A stretch of DNA of 16,641 nt from Prevotella sp. UBA6429 (GTDB taxonomy: Bacteria; Bacteroidota; Bacteroidia; Bacteroidales; Bacteroidaceae): the NCBI GenBank assembly GCA_002437285.1, contig DJOV01000063.1:1-16641 (forward strand), given 5' to 3'. A program made the position numbers and the translations under genes. The notes under the pieces were generated by a model, which made no database searches, was not told the DNA's origin, and saw nothing but the letters and a program-made list of their open reading frames with translations. Numbering within the stretch: the stretch's first letter is position 1; every line of letters starts with the position of its first letter. Positions 7,443 to 15,518 of the stretch are shown here, one piece after another.

Positions 7443-9032
7443 ATGACAAAGAAACAATTTCTGGGAGTCGCCATGCTCCTCTCCGCAATGACGGCGAGTG
7501 CCCAAAAGGACAACGCCCCGACCATGGGCTGGAGTTCATGGAACACCTACCGGGTGGCCATCAGCGACAGCCTCATCCGGCATCAAGCCGACTGTATGGT
7601 GAAGACGGGCCTGAAAGATGCCGGATACACTTACATCAACATCGACGACGGCTTCCAAGGTGGCCGCGGCAAAGACGGCAATCTGAAAATCAACCTGCAT
7701 CGTTTCCCCAAGGGGCTGAAACCCGTGGCCGACTATATCCACTCGCTGGGTCTCAAGGCAGGTATCTACTCGGATGTCGGGCGCAACACTTGCGGCAACT
7801 ATTACGACAAGGACACACTCTCTGTAGGCGTGGGCTTCTACGAGCATGACAACACCGACGCACAGTTCTACTTCAAGGACATGGGCTTCGACTTCATCAA
7901 GATCGACTATTGCGGTGGTGACGCGCGCCAAAACACCGACCGCCTGCAACTTGACGAGGAGACTCGTTACAGCGAGATTCGCAAAGCCATCGACGCCACG
8001 GGACGCAAGGGCATCCGCATGAATGTCTGCCGCTGGAACTACCCGGGCACATGGGTGAGCCGCGTGGCCGACTCATGGCGCACCACGGTCGACATCTACG
8101 ACAGTTGGAAATCGGTAGCTGGCATCTTGCGAGAGAACCTGTATCTCTCGGCTTACAGCAGCGACGGGCATTACAACGACATGGACATGTTGGAAGTGGG
8201 ACGCTCCATGACAGAAGAGGAGGACAAGACACACTTCGGCATGTGGTGCATCATGGAGAGCCCGTTGCTCATCGGTTGCGACTTAGGTTCCATCCGTCCG
8301 CAAACACTCGCACTGCTCAAGAACCCGGAGCTTCTCGCCCTCTCGCAAGACAAGCCTCACCAGCAAGCATATCCTGTCGCCCTGTCCAATGGCGTGTACA
8401 TCCTCGTGAAAGACATGAAGACGCTTTACGGCACGCAGCGCGCCGTGGCTTTCTACAATCCAGCCAACAGCAATGCCAACGCCACACTGGCCTTCCGTGA
8501 TGTAGACTTGGCTGGCAATGTGAAGGTACGCAACGTCTTTGACCGCAAGGACGAGGGCATCCGTACTGACGGCCAGATGCAGGTCAATGTGCCTGCCCAC
8601 GGTTGCCGCATCTTTGTCTTGACTGGAGCCAAGCGGCTGGACCGTCAGCGTTATGAGGCAGAGACCGCCTACATATCCGACTACCAGGAACTATGGAACA
8701 ACCAAGCCAAGAAGACAGGCATCTACGAGTATGACAACAGTTGCTCGACCGGCATGAAAGCCACATGGCTGGGGTACTCCGCACAAAACGACCTGCAATG
8801 GCAACACGTCTACGTGAAGAAAGGAGGCAAGAAGACACTCCGCTTCAAGTGCATGTCTCCAGACAAGCGTCAGTTCACGGTGAACGTCAACGGTGAGGAT
8901 GTCACAACCCTGACCGTGCAAGGCAACGAGACAGTCAGCGTCACCGTGAAGCTCAACAAGGGCAACAACACGGTCCGCCTGCACAATGACACGACGTGGA
9001 TGCCCGATGTGGACTGCATGACCATCCAGTAG
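7443..9032 (+). CDS. Secreted GH27 alpha-galactosidase-like enzyme with C-terminal CBM-like domain
   Basis: This 529-residue retaining glycoside hydrolase of family 27 should release terminal alpha-galactose, or in some family members beta-L-arabinopyranose. A signal peptide of about 20 residues (cleavage ASA/QKD) directs export. The (beta/alpha)8 domain starts at APTMGWSSWNTY. It carries YINIDDGF, nucleophile Asp155 in FIKIDYCGG, and acid/base Asp217 in WRTTVDIYDSWKS, which aligns with the human enzyme's WRNFADIDDSWKS. NDMDMLEVG and MESPLLIGCDL are further family signatures. After the beta-sandwich, residues about 400-529 (from RYEAETA) form a CBM35/CBM6-like module, often found in Bacteroidetes GH27 proteins. 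The GH43 gene upstream suggests joint action on pectic arabinan or arabinogalactan side chains. Family assignment is secure; the substrate is inferred. Confidence 0.92.
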   Translation: MTKKQFLGVAMLLSAMTASAQKDNAPTMGWSSWNTYRVAISDSLIRHQADCMVKTGLKDAGYTYINIDDGFQGGRGKDGNLKINLHRFPKGLKPVADYIHSLGLKAGIYSDVGRNTCGNYYDKDTLSVGVGFYEHDNTDAQFYFKDMGFDFIKIDYCGGDARQNTDRLQLDEETRYSEIRKAIDATGRKGIRMNVCRWNYPGTWVSRVADSWRTTVDIYDSWKSVAGILRENLYLSAYSSDGHYNDMDMLEVGRSMTEEEDKTHFGMWCIMESPLLIGCDLGSIRPQTLALLKNPELLALSQDKPHQQAYPVALSNGVYILVKDMKTLYGTQRAVAFYNPANSNANATLAFRDVDLAGNVKVRNVFDRKDEGIRTDGQMQVNVPAHGCRIFVLTGAKRLDRQRYEAETAYISDYQELWNNQAKKTGIYEYDNSCSTGMKATWLGYSAQNDLQWQHVYVKKGGKKTLRFKCMSPDKRQFTVNVNGEDVTTLTVQGNETVSVTVKLNKGNNTVRLHNDTTWMPDVDCMTIQ

Positions 9033-9093
9033 GTTTGAGCGCGTCAAAAAGTATGTTGAAGCCTTAAAATTAGGTGCCAGCGGTTAAAATAAC

Positions 9094-9114
9094 CTAAACA
9101 TTTGAAACATTTAG
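9094..9114. promoter_or_regulatory. Imperfect palindrome upstream of the OmpA-lipoprotein gene
   Basis: A 21-bp near-palindrome has arms CTAAA and TTTAG around a central TTTGAAA, with 8 of 10 base pairs symmetric. It also contains AAACATTT twice (9096-9103 and 9105-9112). It lies just upstream of, and touching, the candidate -33 region, so it could be an operator. No protein is assigned to it. Confidence 0.3.
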
Positions 9115-9143
9115 AGCTATTATCCGTCTACATTGTAAATTTG
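9111..9143 (+). promoter_or_regulatory. Candidate promoter of the OmpA-lipoprotein gene
   Basis: TAAATTTG (9136-9143) fits the -7 consensus TAnnTTTG exactly and continues as TTTGCA. A poorer -33 element, TTAG (9111-9114), is 21 bp upstream. Transcription would begin near 9150, leaving a leader of about 90 bases. Confidence 0.55.
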
Positions 9144-9239
9144 CAACAGACAATTGTGCAAGGGGATCAACAAGCCAACCAACCACAGGCTACACCCCAT
9201 TCAACACCTTGCCACAGGCAAACACTAAAAATTAAAGAT

Positions 9240-10091
9240 ATGAAAAAGAACATTTTTGTACTGGCCACGCTCGCCGCTGCGCTCCTTGTCACAAGTTGCG
9301 CCAGCAAGAAAGACCTGCAAAACTGCCAGAATGAGAACAAGGAACTGACAGCCAACTATCAAGACGCCAAGGAGAAGCTGGCGGCCTCACAAGCCCGTGT
9401 CAGCTCATTGGAGGACCAACTGGCCCAGCAGAAGAAAGACTATGCCGCCTTGCAGAAGAGCCTCGACAAGAGTCTCTCAAACACAAGCGACAACAACGTG
9501 AACATCTCCAAGCTCGTCGACCAAATCAACGAGTCGAACCAATACATCCGCCACTTGGTGGAGGTGAAGAGCAAGAGCGACTCGCTCAACATGGTCTTGA
9601 CCAACAACCTGACCCGCTCGCTGTCGAAGGAGGAGATGAAGGAGGTCGACGTCCAGGTGCTCAAGGGTGTCGTCTACATCTCGTTGGCCGACAACATGCT
9701 CTACAAGAGCGGCAGCTATGAGGTCAACGACCGCGCCCAGGAGACGCTGTCGAAGATTGCCAAGATCATCATGGACTACAAGGATTACGATGTGCTGATT
9801 GAGGGCAACACCGATAATGTGCCCATCAACACCGAGGCTGCTTCCATGAAGAACATCCGCAACAACTGGGATCTGTCAGCCCTCCGCGCCTCATCGGTGG
9901 TGCAGTATCTCATCGACCACTTCGGCGTGGCCCCCAAACGCCTGACAGCCGGTGGCCGCGGCGAATTCAATCCCGTGGCCTCCAACGACACCGAGGTGGG
10001 CAAGCAGCGCAACCGCCGCACACAGATCATCATCACCCCGAAGCTCGACCAGTTCATGGACTTGATCGACAAGGCTCCCGAGGAGCAATAA
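9240..10091 (+). CDS. OmpA-family lipoprotein with coiled coil
   Basis: This 283-residue envelope lipoprotein probably tethers the outer membrane to peptidoglycan. The signal peptide ends in a lipobox, LVTSC, with the lipid-carrying Cys20. Next comes a long polar helical stretch rich in Gln, Lys and Leu (about 22-90), predicted to be a coiled coil. The C-terminal OmpA-like domain (about 150-265) has the mDAP-binding Asp192 in GNTDNVP and Arg216 in LSALRAS, then AGGRGEFNPVASN and the family tail NRRTQI. Residues after Cys20 are ASKKD, which is not the acidic export signal of surface lipoproteins, so a periplasm-facing position is likely. The frame extends upstream with a TTG, but the ATG at 9240 is right because it directly starts the signal peptide. 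It has its own promoter and a strong terminator, so it is probably monocistronic. Confidence 0.93.
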   Translation: MKKNIFVLATLAAALLVTSCASKKDLQNCQNENKELTANYQDAKEKLAASQARVSSLEDQLAQQKKDYAALQKSLDKSLSNTSDNNVNISKLVDQINESNQYIRHLVEVKSKSDSLNMVLTNNLTRSLSKEEMKEVDVQVLKGVVYISLADNMLYKSGSYEVNDRAQETLSKIAKIIMDYKDYDVLIEGNTDNVPINTEAASMKNIRNNWDLSALRASSVVQYLIDHFGVAPKRLTAGGRGEFNPVASNDTEVGKQRNRRTQIIITPKLDQFMDLIDKAPEEQ

Positions 10092-10117
10092 TCGGACAAG
10101 CGCCCATCCGCAAAAGC

Positions 10118-10169
10118 AAGCGGGCATGAAAGTCATCTGCTGACTTTCATGCCCGCTTATTTGTTTTTT
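10118..10169 (+). terminator. Rho-independent terminator after the OmpA-lipoprotein gene
   Basis: A perfect 18-bp stem (10118-10135 with 10141-10158) closes a five-base loop TCTGC and is followed by T-rich sequence ending in six Ts (10164-10169). It lies between two converging genes. The opposite strand has only a four-T run after the stem, so it may stop malQ transcripts less efficiently. Confidence 0.93.
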
Positions 10170-10223
10170 CCATCCTTCCATCGCAGCTCAAGGCTGTCGT
10201 CGCAAGATGGCAGCCCGGCGTCT

Positions 10224-12959
10224 TCAGCCACCGCGCCCGCTTCGCTTTATCATATTCCTCACCTCGGCCACAAACCGGCTGTCTGCTGCCAAGTCCTCAA
10301 CATTGAGGTGCATGCGGTATCGCCAATAGTGATGCGGATCTGCCGGGATGTTGATGCGCTCCGCATTGGGGTCAGCCAGTCGCAACCGCTCGCTGATGGC
10401 CAGCCAGTCCTGGATGCTCAATACACACAACATCGAGTGCGACGCGAGTTGTCCGGCCACCACCTCGCGCGCCAAGTCGCCCGACAACGGGTGCGGCGCC
10501 GCGCCCTCATGGTGCATCATGACATTGTAGTATTCCTGCGTCCGCTGCGGGTCTTCGTCCCACCACTGGCGCAAGGTAGGCATGTCATGTGTGGAGAAGG
10601 TGCACACGGAGCGATAGGGATTGCGCTCCGGATGACTGAATCGCACAAAAGCCTCCTTGGGCATCGACTGTATCTCAAGCGTCAATATCTTCAGCTCATT
10701 CATCACCCAGGGCACACAGGCAGGCACCATGCCGAGGTCTTCGGCGCATACCAACATGCGCGTGGCCTGCACGAGCCGCGGCAACTTACGCATGGCCTCA
10801 TGATACCAGAACTGGTTGTTACGATGATAGAAATAGTCCTCATGTATGCGATTGAAGGCCGCCCTGTCACTGTCCGACAGCATCTCATAGGCGTAATCGG
10901 CCTGTGCGGCGATGCGCGGATGATAGAGGTGGATGTTCTTGTGGTCACGCAAAAACAACACATTGCTTATCAGCGCATAGAGTCCATCGCGTATCTGGTC
11001 CAACGACGCATACTGGCGAGTGCGTTCCTGCTCATCGTCCACCGTCTCTTTCAGCCTTTCCTTCAAGTGCCAGAAATGTCCTTCCACCTGCCGCTGGGTG
11101 GCAAATTCCGGGCGCAAGTCCCAGCGTCCATTGTCTTTGCGCATCAGATAGCGGTCCTTCACCGCCTCGCCCTGGTCGCCAAAGACGCGAGTCACCAGCT
11201 CGTCGGTGATGAGCGGTTCGCAATAGAGGCGCTCGCGGAAGGGCAATCCATAGCTTTCAATCTCATCGCTCGTCATGGCCAAAGACGGCTGGAACTGTCC
11301 GAGCAAGCCATGCACCGACGAGACTGGAATTTCCCAAATTCGGAAGAAGCCCAGCACATGGTCGATGCGATAAGCGTCGAAATAGCGTGCCATATTCTGG
11401 AAACGTCGCTTCCACCACAAGCATCCATCCTTGAGCATCTCATCCCAATTGTATGTGGGAAAGCCCCAGTTCTGACCGTTCACGGAGAAAGCGTCTGGCG
11501 GTGCGCCCGCCTGCCCGTTGAGATTGAAGTATTTGGGCTCCATCCACACGTCGCATCCCTCACGGTTCACGCCGATGGGAATGTCGCCCTTGAGGATGAC
11601 GTGACACTGGCGCGCATGGCTATGAGCGTCAGCCAACTGCTCGCTGAGCACAAACTGAACATAATACCAGAACGACACATCCCGGTAAGCCTTGGTACGT
11701 GGATGGGTCAGGGCATCACGCCAGGCCTCATCCCAAAGGTTGTGGTCGGGCCACTCCTTGAAGTTGGGCGTACCGTAGCGATCGCGCAACGTGGCGTACG
11801 CCGCATAGGGCACCAGCCACGGTGAAGCCTCGCCGAAGAACCTCTTGAAGGCGGCAGCGCGCATCGTGCGTTGTCCCTCTTGTTCAAAGAGCAGGCGCAA
11901 GTAAGCCATCTTGGCCCGCATGACCTCCTCATAGTCTATCTGCGGCAGAGCATTGAGCCGCTTCCGAAGGATCTCAAAGCGTTCGCGTTGCCGCGCATCC
12001 CTGAGGGAAGGCAGTTGTGTGAGGTCCACATACTGCGGATGGAGGGCGAAGACCGATATGCAACTGTAAGGATAGGAGTCGCCCTTGGTGTGGTGTAGCG
12101 TGGTATCATTGACCGGCAGGACCTGCAACACACGCTGTCCTGTGCTTGCCACAAAGTCGATCATCTTCTTCAAGTCGCCAAAATCGCCTACGCCGAAGCT
12201 GGCGGCGGAACGCAGGGAGAACACAGGGACGAGGGTGCCCGCCAGTCGGGTGTCGCAGATGGCGAAGAAGGCCATGGGGAAATTGCATACATGGACAATG
12301 CCGTGACGCGGCTCCGCCAGGTCGACAGAGCGATTGCACCCCGTCTCCCAGATGGGTATGGCAGGCTGACGGTCGTCGAATGCCACAAACTTAAACTCAT
12401 GGTGGCCGCCCCCCAAGTCATCCGCATCCACATCGGCCACCCACTCATTGTGGTTGTGCTCGGTCATGGGAAGCGCCTTCGCCGGATCCCAACAGCCCAG
12501 CGTGTCAGCGTCGCCCACGAGTGCCAGTCGTTGGTGATCGAGCAACTGGGGAGCTCGCACCACAAGACGCAAGGTGCTGTCGTAGGCTGAGGCAGGCGTG
12601 TGGGCGCTTACGCCGTGTGGATGGATGCAGTCGGTGTAAGCCGACGTGTAGAGGTACGCGTCTTCCGGAATGTCCACCCAATAGTCGTAGACCAAGTATT
12701 CAGTGGCCTTCTTGGCCGACAGGTCCAGACGATGGGTAAGCAATGTCCACTCGCGCCGCAGCTCGCTACCCGCGCGCTCCAGGGCATAAAAGTAGTTGAT
12801 GGTAGTATCCGAGGGTTTGGGCTCAAGGGTGCCATGCCACTGCTCACCGTCGAGTGTGGTCATACGGTGGTGTTCCTCGGTGCCGTCGGGCGCCAGGGTG
12901 TGGAGCACCAGTTCCTCACCCATGCGGGTCCTATATGCAATGTTCAGGATGATGTTCAT
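10224..12959 (-). CDS. malQ: 4-alpha-glucanotransferase (GH77), DPE2-like with tandem CBM20
   Basis: This cytoplasmic amylomaltase of 911 residues transfers alpha-1,4-glucan segments between maltodextrins or onto glycogen-like acceptors. Two N-terminal starch-binding CBM20 modules (about 1-105 and 125-235) precede the GH77 barrel (about 255-900). Catalytic residues are nucleophile Asp533 in YRIDHVLGFF, acid/base Glu740 in CAEDLG, and Asp792 in THDMPT. The 207-residue gap between the first two is about 160 longer than in E. coli MalQ. This matches the insertion known in plant DPE2 and related bacterial enzymes. I chose the ATG at 12959; three codons earlier there is only a TTG. The gene lies 21 bp after the PAP2 gene and ends the GT2-radC-PAP2-malQ run. 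Identification is very secure. Confidence 0.96.
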   Translation of the reverse strand: MNIILNIAYRTRMGEELVLHTLAPDGTEEHHRMTTLDGEQWHGTLEPKPSDTTINYFYALERAGSELRREWTLLTHRLDLSAKKATEYLVYDYWVDIPEDAYLYTSAYTDCIHPHGVSAHTPASAYDSTLRLVVRAPQLLDHQRLALVGDADTLGCWDPAKALPMTEHNHNEWVADVDADDLGGGHHEFKFVAFDDRQPAIPIWETGCNRSVDLAEPRHGIVHVCNFPMAFFAICDTRLAGTLVPVFSLRSAASFGVGDFGDLKKMIDFVASTGQRVLQVLPVNDTTLHHTKGDSYPYSCISVFALHPQYVDLTQLPSLRDARQRERFEILRKRLNALPQIDYEEVMRAKMAYLRLLFEQEGQRTMRAAAFKRFFGEASPWLVPYAAYATLRDRYGTPNFKEWPDHNLWDEAWRDALTHPRTKAYRDVSFWYYVQFVLSEQLADAHSHARQCHVILKGDIPIGVNREGCDVWMEPKYFNLNGQAGAPPDAFSVNGQNWGFPTYNWDEMLKDGCLWWKRRFQNMARYFDAYRIDHVLGFFRIWEIPVSSVHGLLGQFQPSLAMTSDEIESYGLPFRERLYCEPLITDELVTRVFGDQGEAVKDRYLMRKDNGRWDLRPEFATQRQVEGHFWHLKERLKETVDDEQERTRQYASLDQIRDGLYALISNVLFLRDHKNIHLYHPRIAAQADYAYEMLSDSDRAAFNRIHEDYFYHRNNQFWYHEAMRKLPRLVQATRMLVCAEDLGMVPACVPWVMNELKILTLEIQSMPKEAFVRFSHPERNPYRSVCTFSTHDMPTLRQWWDEDPQRTQEYYNVMMHHEGAAPHPLSGDLAREVVAGQLASHSMLCVLSIQDWLAISERLRLADPNAERINIPADPHHYWRYRMHLNVEDLAADSRFVAEVRNMIKRSGRGG

Positions 12960-12980
12960 CGTTTTCAAGTTAGTTTGATT

Positions 12981-13595
12981 TCATTCGATACGGATGGCCA
13001 GCGACACGTTGTTGCCATCCACGGTGACCCGATAGCGGCTGTTCTCGCCTGTGATCTTGTCACCCAGCCAATAGCCCAGCCATGTGCCCCCCACACCGAT
13101 GGCCGCACCGGCCGCCACGTCTTGCCACTCATGCCTGTTGCGCACGATGCGGTCCACCGCCACCCCTGTAGCCACAGCGTAGCCTCCCACGCTGATCCAG
13201 GGCGACACGTGGCGAAACTCCTTGTCGAGGATGGCGGCTCCCGCAAAGGCCACCGTGGCGTGCCCTGACGGAAAGGCCCTGTTGTCGGTGCCATCAGGAC
13301 GCCGCTCATGAATGGCATGCTTCAGCGCCCACGTGGTGCCACAGGCCAGCACATAGCTCGCGGCCGTGTTGACAGCCATGCGCTTCCACGAGCTGGCACT
13401 CTCCACACCACAGGCCTTCAGCGCATAGGCAGACGCCACGGGCACGAAGCGCATCCAGTCGTCGGGCCCGTCACCGTGATAAGTCTTCTGCGCCCTGACG
13501 GGCACGAGAGCCACCCAAAGCAGGATGGCCAAACTGCCCCAGCGGCGTGAGCGTTGGCGGCCCGCAGGTCGCCGGTTATAGTTTTCCTTGTTCAT
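12981..13595 (-). CDS. Secreted or membrane-associated PAP2-family phosphatase
   Basis: This 204-residue protein belongs to the PAP2/acid-phosphatase superfamily, which removes phosphate from lipid or small-molecule phosphates, usually on the periplasmic side. All three motifs are present: K92-x6-RP (KHAIHERRP), PSGH at 109-112 and R149-x5-H155-x3-D159. The last has Asp instead of the usual Ser before the arginine. An arginine-rich n-region followed by LAILLWVALVPVRA/Q forms a signal peptide. Several Ala/Gly-rich hydrophobic segments follow. Two ATGs are possible, 13616 and 13595; both overlap the end of radC (41 or 20 bp), and I prefer the shorter because it begins nearer the signal peptide. 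Undecaprenyl-pyrophosphate or lipid A phosphate are possible substrates, but none can be assigned. Confidence 0.85.
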   Translation of the reverse strand: MNKENYNRRPAGRQRSRRWGSLAILLWVALVPVRAQKTYHGDGPDDWMRFVPVASAYALKACGVESASSWKRMAVNTAASYVLACGTTWALKHAIHERRPDGTDNRAFPSGHATVAFAGAAILDKEFRHVSPWISVGGYAVATGVAVDRIVRNRHEWQDVAAGAAIGVGGTWLGYWLGDKITGENSRYRVTVDGNNVSLAIRIE

Positions 13596-14262
13596 GATAC
13601 GAATAATAGTTGCCATCCGTCACGATGACGTGGTCGAGAAAACAGATGCGCATGGTCTCGCAAGCCTTGCGGATGCGCTCTGTGAGCAAGTCGTCTTGTC
13701 GCGAGGGGGTGAGGTTTCCGCTGGGATGGTTGTGGCACGCTGCCAGCACGGTGGCGTTGCTGAGCAGCGCCTCGCGCATGATGACACGGATGTCGACGGC
13801 CGTCTCGGTGATACCCCCATGACTGATGCGCACCTCCCTGATGAGTTTGAAGCGCTGGTTCATCAGCAGGACGTGGAACTCCTCCACGTCGAGGTCCTGC
13901 AGCTTCGGGTGCATGAGGTTGTAGATGGCGGTGGCCGACCCGATGTCGGTGCGCTCCTCAGCTCGCTCCCGGGCCCGCCGCTTGCCCAACTCGCAGGCGG
14001 CCAGGATGGTGATGGCCTTGGCTGGTCCGATGCCCTTAAACTGCTGGAGGTCGCGTACGGTCATCTTTCCCAGCGTGTTGAGATTGTTGTGACAGGCAGC
14101 CAGCACGGTCTTCATCAGGTCGACGGCACTCTGCTGGGGTGTGCCCGACCCGATGAGGATGGCCAGGAGCTCGGCATTGGAGAGAGCCTCGGCCCCCATC
14201 CGGTCGAGTCGTTCGCGCGGACGGTCTTCTTCGGCCCAATGGGTGATGGTCAGGTTTGGCAT
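13576..14262 (-). CDS. radC: RadC family protein (JAB/MPN-domain, UPF0758)
   Basis: This 228-residue RadC homologue begins at the ATG at 14262; a GTG ten codons upstream is less likely, since family members start near MPNLTITHWAEEDRPRE. The N-terminal part has the conserved ALSNAELLAILIGSG and a helix-hairpin-helix segment (about 72-93, FKGIGPAKA). The C-terminal JAMM-type domain carries the metal motif HNHPSG with His177, His179 and Asp190, and an upstream acidic EEFH. RadC was named for DNA repair, but a direct repair role is not established, and a metal-dependent hydrolase or nuclease is only inferred. It lies 71 bp after the GT2 gene, and its end overlaps the PAP2 start, so the genes are probably cotranscribed. 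Confidence 0.93.
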   Translation of the reverse strand: MPNLTITHWAEEDRPRERLDRMGAEALSNAELLAILIGSGTPQQSAVDLMKTVLAACHNNLNTLGKMTVRDLQQFKGIGPAKAITILAACELGKRRARERAEERTDIGSATAIYNLMHPKLQDLDVEEFHVLLMNQRFKLIREVRISHGGITETAVDIRVIMREALLSNATVLAACHNHPSGNLTPSRQDDLLTERIRKACETMRICFLDHVIVTDGNYYSYHEQGKL

Positions 14263-14333
14263 GTGGTCAGTTGGCTCTTGGGGATTTTGCACGTCGGTTG
14301 ACTTGCTGTTTCGGTTGATGGATGGAACTTGGT

Positions 14334-15392
14334 TTACTTATAGAAGTTGTGCTTGTATGCCTCAAACTCGTCTTTGCCTCTCACACAGCGCAACCACCAG
14401 GCTTTCAGAAATCCGCAACCGTAGCCCATGAGTTGGGTGAAGGCGGCGCGCACGGCGAGGGCGGCGATGCGCAGGCTACCCGTCTGGCAGTTGGCGTCGA
14501 GGAAGATGACGGCTGCATAGAGGACAAGCAGCGCCAGCGACAACGCACTGACCGTCAGCGGCAGGGCTTGTTCCATGCCGTAGCCGGCATAGAAGAGGGC
14601 CACGGCGCCAGCGATGCCACCAAGGAAGAGAAGTGCCAACAAGACGACACCCACGGTGAACACGGCAGGCAGGAGGTGAACCACCTTCAGCGAGTCGGGA
14701 TACTTCTTGTAGAGGTTGATGCGGGCTATGCCACTATTGAACACCTGCCGCCAGAACTTGCGGAAGTCGGTGCGGCGCTTGTGGTAGACCCAGGCTCCGG
14801 GGAAGAGGCGTGTCTTGAAACCGGCCTTGATGATGCGGATGGAGAAGTCGATGTCCTCGCCGAAGCGCATCTTCGAGAATCCGCCCAGCTGGTTGTAGAC
14901 CTCGCGGCGGATGCCCATGTTGAAAGATCGTGGATAAAACTTGTCGAGCTTTTTCTTGCCTCCACGGATGCCACCGGTGGTGAAGAAGGAGGTCATGGAG
15001 TAGGAGATGGCTTTCTGCACGGGCGTGAAGGTGTCGGCGGCGCGGTCGGGTCCGCCAAAGGCATCGCAGGGCTCGCGGCGAAGCTCGTCGTCGACGGCCT
15101 GGAGATAGCCTTCCGGCAGGACGACATCGGAATCGAGGATCAGCACGTAGTCGCCCGTGGCGCGCTCCACGCCGTAATTGCGGCTTTGGCCGGGCCCACT
15201 GTTTTCCTTCACATAATAGTGGACGGGCATCTTGCCTTCGTAGCGCTCACACACGCTACGGCAGGGATTCTGCGAGCCGTCTTCGACGATGATGACCTCG
15301 AAATCCTTCAATGACTGGTCAAGCAGACTGTCAAGCAGCTCATCGACCTCGTCCGGACGGTTGTAAACAGGTATTACAAGGCTGTATCTCAT
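14334..15392 (-). CDS. GT2 family glycosyltransferase with C-terminal membrane helices
   Basis: This 352-residue glycosyltransferase of the GT-A fold probably uses a nucleotide-sugar donor at the inner membrane's cytoplasmic face. Residues 1-110 contain the nucleotide-binding start YSLVIPVYNRPDE, VEDGS (36-40) and the metal-binding DSD at 87-89. GFSKMRFGEDIDFS (171-184) carries the likely acidic catalytic pair Glu179/Asp180, and FNMGIRREVY precedes it. From about 238 onward there are roughly four hydrophobic helices (238-258, 259-272, 280-299, 309-329), then a basic tail. Envelope polysaccharide or glycolipid synthesis is a plausible role, but no other glycan-assembly gene is near. The start ATG lies about 46 bp beyond the efp terminator, and it is the first gene of the GT2-radC-PAP2-malQ run. 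Confidence 0.9.
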   Translation of the reverse strand: MRYSLVIPVYNRPDEVDELLDSLLDQSLKDFEVIIVEDGSQNPCRSVCERYEGKMPVHYYVKENSGPGQSRNYGVERATGDYVLILDSDVVLPEGYLQAVDDELRREPCDAFGGPDRAADTFTPVQKAISYSMTSFFTTGGIRGGKKKLDKFYPRSFNMGIRREVYNQLGGFSKMRFGEDIDFSIRIIKAGFKTRLFPGAWVYHKRRTDFRKFWRQVFNSGIARINLYKKYPDSLKVVHLLPAVFTVGVVLLALLFLGGIAGAVALFYAGYGMEQALPLTVSALSLALLVLYAAVIFLDANCQTGSLRIAALAVRAAFTQLMGYGCGFLKAWWLRCVRGKDEFEAYKHNFYK

Positions 15393-15433
15393 TTCTTGGG
15401 AATTATAGGTTAAAAGACAGTCATGGAAGTAAC

Positions 15434-15496
15434 AAAAAAGGGCAAGAAGGCTACGGCCATGGCCTCGCCATGGTTCACGTCAACCTTCTTACCCTT
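15434..15496 (-). terminator. Long compound terminator of efp
   Basis: Read on the minus strand, a 15-bp outer stem (15482-15496 with 15438-15452, including two G-U pairs) encloses a second hairpin, CCATGGC-GAG-GCCATGG (15457-15473). It is followed by a six-T run (15434-15439). The stem starts 22 bp after the efp stop. It is longer than a usual terminator and ends only 41 bp before the GT2 start. Confidence 0.8.
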
Positions 15497-15518
15497 ACGT
15501 TATCTCGTTGTGCGCGAG

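Noticed and set aside
9070..9097. Weak hairpins after the GH27 gene (TTAGGT/ACCTAA and GGTTA/TAACC)
   Set aside because: The stems are only 5-6 bp, compete with each other, and no T run follows, so I do not call a terminator.
10149..11825. A 558-codon open frame on the plus strand opposite malQ
   Set aside because: It is antisense to a certain malQ, lacks any recognisable domain and is His/Arg/Val-rich, as expected of a shadow of GC-rich codons. It also begins inside the OmpA terminator.
14322..15314. A 330-codon open frame opposite the GT2 gene
   Set aside because: It lies wholly antisense to an intact glycosyltransferase, with no domain and biased composition.
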